Assembly: GCF_003369795.1 (NCBI RefSeq)
Contig: NZ_CP026730.1
Location: 5,261,001-5,325,000, forward strand
Source: Streptomyces sp. CB09001
GTDB lineage: Bacteria; Actinomycetota; Actinomycetes; Streptomycetales; Streptomycetaceae
Direction of reading: 5' to 3'
DNA: 64,000 nt
Below the pieces are notes generated by a model. It was not told the DNA's origin and did not search any database. It was given only the letters and a program-made list of their open reading frames with translations. Positions 59,249 to 64,000 of this stretch are shown here, piece by piece. How positions within the stretch are numbered: the stretch's first letter is position 1; each line of letters opens with the position of its first letter. The position numbers and the translations under genes were made by a program.

Positions 59249-60376
59249 GTGGACGTGCAGAACAAGCTCGACGAGATCACCGCGATGGTCTCCGGCGCCC
59301 GCGCCATGCCCATGTCGGCCTCGTGCGTGGTCAACCGCGCCGAACTGCTCTCGATGCTGGAAGAGCTGCGCGCGGAGCTGCCCGGTTCCCTCGCCCAGGC
59401 GCAGGAGCTGATCGGCGACCGCGAGCAGATGGTCGCGCAGGCCCGCCAGGAGGCCGACCGGATCATCGAGGGCGCGCACGCCGAGCGCGGGTCCCTGATC
59501 GCCGACACCGAGGTCGCCCGCCGCTCCCAGGCCGAGGCCGACCGGATCCTCGCCGAGGCCCGGCAGGAGGCCGAGGAGGTGCGCGCCGAGGCCGACGACT
59601 ACGTCGACTCCAAGCTCGCCAACTTCGAGGTCGTGCTCACCAAGACCCTCGGCTCCGTCGGCCGTGGCCGCGAGAAGCTCCTCGGCACCGGACCCGGCCT
59701 CGACGAGAACGGCTACGAGGACGAGGACGCCCCCGAGCGCAGCCACGACCCGGAGATCCTGCGCCGCGACGCCGACACCTACGTCGACACCAAGCTCGGC
59801 GCCTTCGAGGCCGTACTGGCCAAGACGCTGGACGCGGTCGGCCGGGGCCGCCAGAAGCTGCACGGCCGGATCGCCACCGACGACCTCGGCGCCCTCGCGG
59901 ACGACATGACCACCGTCCAGCACTCCAGCGACGCCGACTACCTCGCCGACCTCGCGGGCCTCGCCGACGTCCCCGCCCCCGCCTTCGCCGAGCAGCAGGG
60001 GCAGCCCCAGTACGGGGAGCAGCAGCCCGTGGCGGCCCAGGTGCCGGCGCAGGCCATGCCGGAGATGCCGTCCCAGGAACCGGCGTACGGCTACGCACCC
60101 CAGCAGCAGCCCGATCCGTACGCGGCGTACCAGCAGACCTACGACGGGGGACAGGACCCGTACGGCTACCAGCAGCAGGGCGCCGACCCGTACGCCTACC
60201 AGTACGACGGCGGGCAGCAGGCCTACGACGCACAGCAGGGCTACGCCCAGCCCCCGCAGCAGCCTCCGCACGTCCCGCAGGCCCATCCGCAGGCGCTCGA
60301 CGAGACCAGCCTCTTCGACACCAGTATGATCAGCGCCGAGCAGCTGCGGGCCTACGAACAGGGCCGCGGGCTCTAG
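59249..60376 (+). CDS. DivIVA-like coiled-coil protein, SepIVA homologue
   Basis: 375 residues. MDVQNKLDEITAMVSGARAMPMSASCVVNRAELLSMLEELRAELPG at the N-terminus and the coiled-coil ARQEADRIIEGA.. with repeated EAD/EAR heptads match the mycobacterial division protein SepIVA (Rv2927c), which sits in the same gene neighbourhood. The C-terminal signature YVDSKLANFEVVLTKTLGSVGRGREKL (about 116-144) occurs twice here; the second copy is YVDTKLGAFEAVLAKTLDAVGRGRQKL (about 176-204). A Gln/Tyr/Pro-rich tail follows. GTG 59249. Probably a polar/division scaffold; the assignment is by memory of the family. Confidence 0.85.
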   Translation: MDVQNKLDEITAMVSGARAMPMSASCVVNRAELLSMLEELRAELPGSLAQAQELIGDREQMVAQARQEADRIIEGAHAERGSLIADTEVARRSQAEADRILAEARQEAEEVRAEADDYVDSKLANFEVVLTKTLGSVGRGREKLLGTGPGLDENGYEDEDAPERSHDPEILRRDADTYVDTKLGAFEAVLAKTLDAVGRGRQKLHGRIATDDLGALADDMTTVQHSSDADYLADLAGLADVPAPAFAEQQGQPQYGEQQPVAAQVPAQAMPEMPSQEPAYGYAPQQQPDPYAAYQQTYDGGQDPYGYQQQGADPYAYQYDGGQQAYDAQQGYAQPPQQPPHVPQAHPQALDETSLFDTSMISAEQLRAYEQGRGL

Positions 60377-60521
60377 GGGGCGAGGGGGCGCCCCGGGCCG
60401 GATTGGGCCGAGAGCGAATGGTCCAGTATCCTGGCTCTTCGGTCGCGTGTACGCCCGCGATCGCCGCTGCCCGGGAACACCGAAGGGCAGCACCCTCAAC
60501 CCACGAAGACCGAAAGCAGGA

Positions 60522-61175
60522 ATGGTTCTGAACGCGCGCCTCGACCACCGCGACCCCCTCGTGTTCGACACGCACGAGCTGGGACGGCGGCCCGGTGCGC
60601 TCCAGCGCCTGACCCGCACGGTCGACGCTCCCAAGGACTTCGGTCTCCAGGGGGTCATCGGAGTGCCGGAAGGCGCCCCGGTGGAACTCGATCTCCGGCT
60701 CGAGTCGGTCATGGAAGGGGTGCTCGTCACGGGCACCGCCCGTGCCAGGGCCGAGGGGGAGTGCGTAAGGTGTCTGGAGCCGCTGGAGCAGCAGCTCGAA
60801 GCGGACTTCCAGGAGCTGTTCTCGTACCCTGACGCCGACGACCGTGGCCGCCCCGTGGCGGAACCGGCCGACGACGCCGAGGACGACGAGGACAGGTTCT
60901 TCGTCGAGGACGGACTGATCGGCCTCGAAGCCGTGCTGCGCGACGCGGTGGTGCTCGCACTGCCGATGCAGCCGGTGTGCCAGGAAGACTGCCAGGGTCT
61001 GTGCTCCGAGTGCGGAGTGCGCCTGTCGGACGACCCGGACCACCACCATGACGCCGTCGACATTCGTTGGGCGGCATTGCAGGGACTCGCCGGTTCACTC
61101 GGAGACGGCGAGAAGGACGAGATGAGCGGCGACGCGCCAGGTACCGCGGACGCCGCCGAGAAGCAGGAGAAGTAG
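60522..61175 (+). CDS. DUF177/YceD-family protein
   Basis: 217 residues. The C-terminal part has the family's cysteine signature GECVRCLEPL...LQPVCQEDCQGLCSECG (about 87-95 and 150-170) and the acidic EKDEMSGDAPG end. DUF177 proteins are linked to rpmF in most bacteria and to 23S rRNA/L32 accumulation. The ATG at 60522 follows GCAGGA. It lies 2 bp before rpmF, so both are co-translated. Confidence 0.92.
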   Translation: MVLNARLDHRDPLVFDTHELGRRPGALQRLTRTVDAPKDFGLQGVIGVPEGAPVELDLRLESVMEGVLVTGTARARAEGECVRCLEPLEQQLEADFQELFSYPDADDRGRPVAEPADDAEDDEDRFFVEDGLIGLEAVLRDAVVLALPMQPVCQEDCQGLCSECGVRLSDDPDHHHDAVDIRWAALQGLAGSLGDGEKDEMSGDAPGTADAAEKQEK

Positions 61176-61177
61176 CC

Positions 61178-61351
61178 GTGGCTGTTCCGAAGCGGAAGAT
61201 GTCGCGCAGCAACACGCGCCACCGCCGGTCGCAGTGGAAGGCTGCGGTCCCCACCCTGGTTGCGTGCGAGCGCTGCCACGAGCCCAAGCTGCAGCACATC
61301 GCGTGCCCGGCTTGCGGCACTTACAACAAGCGCCAGGTCCTCGAGGTCTGA
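61178..61351 (+). CDS. rpmF: 50S ribosomal protein L32 (zinc-ribbon form)
   Basis: 57 residues: AVPKRKMSRSNTRHRRSQWK followed by a CxxC...CxxC zinc ribbon (CERCHEPKLQHIACPACG). GTG 61178 with AGGAGAAG upstream. Seven nucleotides separate its stop from the first in-frame start of rnc. Confidence 0.97.
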   Translation: MAVPKRKMSRSNTRHRRSQWKAAVPTLVACERCHEPKLQHIACPACGTYNKRQVLEV

Positions 61352-61370
61352 GCGGCTGGTGAGAGGCACT

Positions 61371-62189
61371 GTGTCAGTCCCCAAGAAGGCGGAAGACGCC
61401 AAGGCGGACCCACCCGCCAAGAAGAAGGCGGACACCCAGGCCTCGTCCCACACGCTTCTGGAAGGGCGGCTCGGCTATCAGCTCGAGTCCGCCCTTCTGG
61501 TGCGTGCACTGACCCACCGTTCCTACGCGTACGAGAACGGCGGTCTGCCGACGAACGAGCGGCTGGAGTTCCTCGGGGACTCCGTGCTCGGCCTCGTCGT
61601 CACGGACACGCTGTACCGCACCCACCCCGACCTGCCCGAAGGCCAGCTGGCCAAGTTGCGGGCCGCGGTGGTCAACTCGCGTGCGCTGGCGGAGGTGGGC
61701 CGCGGGCTCGAACTCGGCTCCTTCATCCGGCTCGGCCGTGGTGAAGAGGGCACGGGCGGCCGGGACAAGGCGTCCATCCTCGCCGACACCCTCGAAGCGG
61801 TGATCGGCGCGGTCTATCTCGACCAGGGCCTCGACGCGGCCTCCGAACTGGTGCACCGCCTGTTCGACCCGCTGATCGAGAAGTCCTCGAACCTCGGTGC
61901 CGGCCTGGACTGGAAGACCAGTCTCCAGGAGCTCACCGCGACCGAAGGGCTCGGCGTCCCCGAGTACCTGGTCACGGAGACCGGCCCGGACCACGAGAAG
62001 ACCTTCACTGCTGCCGCCCGCGTCGGAGGCGTCTCGTACGGCACCGGCACCGGCCGCAGCAAGAAGGAGGCGGAGCAGCAGGCCGCGGAATCCGCGTGGC
62101 GGTCCATCCGGGCCGCGGCGGACGAGCGTGCCAAGGCGACGGCCGACGCCGTCGACGTGGACCCCGACGAGGCGTCCGCCTCCGCCTGA
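61371..62189 (+). CDS. rnc: Ribonuclease III
   Basis: Double-strand RNA endonuclease for rRNA/mRNA processing; the absB locus, required for antibiotic synthesis in S. coelicolor. It has 272 residues with an unusually long basic N-terminus (KKAEDAKADPPAKKKADT), the RNase III signature NERLEFLGDSVLGLVV (about 56-71), the catalytic EAVIGAVYLD block (about 143-152) and a C-terminal dsRBD (about 170-245). The start is uncertain: GTG 61371 has GAGAGG 4 nt away; GTG 61359 (276 aa) is the alternative. Confidence 0.94.
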   Translation: MSVPKKAEDAKADPPAKKKADTQASSHTLLEGRLGYQLESALLVRALTHRSYAYENGGLPTNERLEFLGDSVLGLVVTDTLYRTHPDLPEGQLAKLRAAVVNSRALAEVGRGLELGSFIRLGRGEEGTGGRDKASILADTLEAVIGAVYLDQGLDAASELVHRLFDPLIEKSSNLGAGLDWKTSLQELTATEGLGVPEYLVTETGPDHEKTFTAAARVGGVSYGTGTGRSKKEAEQQAAESAWRSIRAAADERAKATADAVDVDPDEASASA

Positions 62190-62277
62190 CCCGTCCACCG
62201 CACGGTCCGAATGCCCGCCCCTCCGCCGGGGCGGGCGTTCGGCTCGGCACCAGTCCAGGCCCGCTCGAGGGGAAGCC

Positions 62278-63138
62278 ATGCCCGAGTTGCCCGAGGTAGA
62301 GGTCGTACGGCGCGGCCTGGAGCGCTGGGTCGCACACCGGACCGTCGCCGACGCCGAGGTGCTGCACTCGCGCGCGGTACGCAGGCACCTCGCGGGCCCC
62401 GACGACTTCGCCCATCGCCTCAAGGACCACCGCGTCGGCACACCCAGCCGCCGCGGCAAGTACCTGTGGCTGCCCCTGGAGGACACCGACCAGGCCGTCC
62501 TCGCCCACCTCGGCATGAGCGGCCAGCTCCTGGTCCAGCCGCACGAGACACCCGCCGAGAAGCACCTGCGCATCCGGGTCCGCTTCGCCGACGCCCTCGG
62601 CACCGAACTCCGCTTCGTCGACCAGCGCACCTTCGGCGGCCTCTCCCTGCACGAGACCACCCCCGACGGACTGCCCGACGTCATCGCGCACATCGCCCGC
62701 GACCCGCTGGACCCGCTCTTCGACGACGAGGCGTTCCACCAGGCCCTGCGCCGCAAGCGCACCACGATCAAACGGGCCCTGCTCGACCAGTCCCTGATCA
62801 GCGGCGTCGGCAACATCTACGCGGACGAGGCCCTCTGGCGCGCCCGCCTGCACTACGAACGCCCCACGGCGACCCTCACCCGCCCCCGCACCACCGAACT
62901 GCTCGGCCACGTCCGGGACGTGATGAACGCCGCCCTCACCGTCGGCGGCACCAGCTTCGACAGCCTCTACGTCAACGTCAACGGCGAGTCCGGCTACTTC
63001 GACCGCTCGCTCGACGCCTACGGCCGCGAGGGCCTGCCCTGCCGCCGGTGCGCCACACCGATGCGCCGCCGGCCGTGGATGAACCGCTCCAGCTACTTCT
63101 GCCCGAAGTGCCAGCGCGCGCCGAAGGTCACGCCGTAG
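62278..63138 (+). CDS. mutM: Formamidopyrimidine-DNA glycosylase
   Basis: Removes 8-oxoguanine and formamidopyrimidines. It has 286 residues. The N-terminal MPELPEVEVVRRGL supplies the catalytic Pro (after Met removal) and Glu. ISGVGNIYADEALW (about 178-191) is the H2TH region, and the C-terminal zinc finger has C-x2-C...C-x2-C (LPCRRCATP..YFCPKCQR). ATG 62278 follows GGGGAAG. Adjacent to rnc in the usual actinobacterial order. Confidence 0.96.
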   Translation: MPELPEVEVVRRGLERWVAHRTVADAEVLHSRAVRRHLAGPDDFAHRLKDHRVGTPSRRGKYLWLPLEDTDQAVLAHLGMSGQLLVQPHETPAEKHLRIRVRFADALGTELRFVDQRTFGGLSLHETTPDGLPDVIAHIARDPLDPLFDDEAFHQALRRKRTTIKRALLDQSLISGVGNIYADEALWRARLHYERPTATLTRPRTTELLGHVRDVMNAALTVGGTSFDSLYVNVNGESGYFDRSLDAYGREGLPCRRCATPMRRRPWMNRSSYFCPKCQRAPKVTP

Positions 63139-63532
63139 GCATCCGCTGCGCGTCGTACCGCTCGCGCGAGGCCAGCACGTCGTCCATCCGCCCCTCGACG
63201 CACTCGATGAGCGCGAGCAGCCGCCCGGCCACCTCGTGGCCCAGCGCCGTGAGTTCGTAGTCCACCCGGGGCGGGTTGGTCGGCTGGGCCTCGCGATGCA
63301 CCAGCCCGTCGCGCTCCAGCGCGTGCAGGGTCTGGGCCAGCATCTTCTCGCTGACACCGTCCACCCGGCGGCGCAGCTCGTTGAACCGGAAGGACCCCTT
63401 GTACAACGCGCCGAGCGTCAGCGCGCCCCAGCGCCCCGTGACGTGCTCCAGGGTGCCGCGCGAGGGACAGGCCCGGGAGAACACGTCGTACGGCAGATCC
63501 TGCTCCGCCGTGCGCTCCTGCGTGGTCGACAT
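63128..63532 (-). CDS. HxlR-family transcriptional regulator
   Basis: 134 residues. The HxlR winged helix is typical: CPSRGTLEHVTGRWGALTLGALYKGSFRFNELRRRVDGVSEKMLAQTLHALERDGLVHREAQPTNPPRVDYELTALGHEV. A cysteine sits before the domain (FSRACPSRG), as in redox/aldehyde-sensing HxlR proteins. ATG 63532 has GGAGG upstream. It overlaps the convergent mutM end by 11 bp. Its target is not evident from neighbours. Confidence 0.92.
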   Translation of the reverse strand: MSTTQERTAEQDLPYDVFSRACPSRGTLEHVTGRWGALTLGALYKGSFRFNELRRRVDGVSEKMLAQTLHALERDGLVHREAQPTNPPRVDYELTALGHEVAGRLLALIECVEGRMDDVLASRERYDAQRMPTA

Positions 63533-63626
63533 GCCTCCAGCGTACGTGAGCACAGCGCTGCGCCGCAGATTGCGCTGAGCGGGGCACAGCGCGGGAGCAC
63601 TGTCGGGGCAGCACTGCCCGGGGCGG

Positions 63627-64000
63627 TCAGTAGCCGAAGTCCTGTGTCCACCAGGGGCCGCCGGAGCCGAAGTGGACGCCGACCCCCAGGGTCTGGAAGT
63701 CGCAGTTCAGGATGTTGGCCCGGTGGTCGGGGCTGTTCATCCAGGCGTCCATCACGGCCTGGGCGCCGGCCTGGCCGCGGGCTATGTTCTCGCCCCCGAG
63801 GCCGGATATGCCCGCTGCCGACGCCCGGTCCCAGGGGGTGGCGCCGCTGGGGTCGGTGTGGTCGAAGAAGCCCTGGGTCGCCATGGCGTGGCTGAAGTCC
63901 TCGGCCAGCTCACGCAGGGCGCTGTTCGCGGCCACCGGGCTGCAGCCGACCTTGGCCCGTTCGTCGTTGACCAGCTTGAGCACCTGCGCCTGGGCGACGG
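63627..64000 (-). CDS. CAP/SCP-domain (CAP superfamily) protein, 5' part outside window
   Basis: The visible C-terminal about 124 residues are a CAP domain: LVNDERAKVGCSPVAANSALRELAEDFSHAMATQGFFDHTDPSGATPWDRASAAGISGLGGENIARGQAGAQAVMDAWMNSPDHRANILNCDFQTLGVGVHFG, close to the YkwD group. The catalytic-like His residues of CAP folds are in FFDHTDP and SPDHRANIL, and two Cys (GCSP, LNCDF) could form a disulfide. The frame continues to the window edge, so the start, probably with a signal peptide, is missing. Confidence 0.9.
   Translation of the reverse strand, partial: VAQAQVLKLVNDERAKVGCSPVAANSALRELAEDFSHAMATQGFFDHTDPSGATPWDRASAAGISGLGGENIARGQAGAQAVMDAWMNSPDHRANILNCDFQTLGVGVHFGSGGPWWTQDFGY

Overview
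The window is chromosomal DNA of a Streptomyces. GC content is very high with strong third-position GC bias, GTG (and a few TTG) starts are common, and two conservon operons, an F420 biosynthesis gene, a lysine-rich-tailed HU protein and an AccB/AccE carboxylase pair are present. From memory, the gene order matches the core region of Streptomyces coelicolor around SCO5512 to SCO5574. No insertion sequence, prophage or CRISPR array was seen. Both ends cut genes: ilvB on the left and a CAP-domain protein on the right.

Layout. (1) 1-16 kb is dominated by branched-chain amino acid and serine synthesis: ilvB-ilvN-ilvC, serA, leuB, ilvE and a citramalate synthase (cimA). Among these sit an MFS exporter with its TetR regulator, and a PucR-type regulator divergent from the two-step proline catabolic operon (proline dehydrogenase, pruA). 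cimA is preceded by what looks like a ribosome-mediated attenuator: a 16-codon leader with two adjacent ATT (Ile) codons, a hairpin, then a terminator with a T run. (2) 16-24.8 kb is more accessory: a secreted TPM-domain membrane protein, an EamA transporter/TetR pair with a duplicated operator, a shattered isochorismatase pseudogene, a YceI protein, a Tat-exported family 8 polysaccharide lyase, then the acyl-CoA carboxylase subunits accB and accE. (3) 24.9-35.7 kb holds two tandem conservons (cvnA-B-C-D, all minus strand), each a sensor-kinase-like protein, a roadblock protein, a DUF742 protein and a small GTPase. (4) 36-42 kb has a small NPRRT-repeat protein, an FAH-family hydrolase, gltX, a RidA protein, a HAD hydrolase, a Gln-Glu-Glu-Gln-Glu tRNA cluster, and a MerR/DUF4188 divergent pair. 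(5) 42-45 kb is the IclR regulator ndgR divergent from leuC-leuD. (6) 45-64 kb is housekeeping: hupS, cofC, an acyltransferase, gpsA, ddl, a stand-alone RAM protein, thiL-thiD, rpmB, a DAK/DegV-like protein, recG, rsmD, coaD, a SepIVA-like division protein, DUF177-rpmF-rnc-mutM, an HxlR regulator and the CAP protein.

How the genes work together. Acetohydroxyacid synthase, KARI and IlvE serve all three branched-chain amino acids. LeuB, LeuC and LeuD serve leucine, and also convert citramalate to 2-oxobutyrate for isoleucine when CimA feeds them. NdgR is the likely local regulator. GltX lies 1.4 kb from a cluster of exactly the tRNA species that a non-discriminating GluRS charges. The right-hand block joins phospholipid precursors (GpsA, PlsC-like), peptidoglycan (Ddl), CoA (CoaD), ribosome/RNA processing (RpmB, RpmF, RsmD, Rnc) and DNA repair (RecG, MutM).
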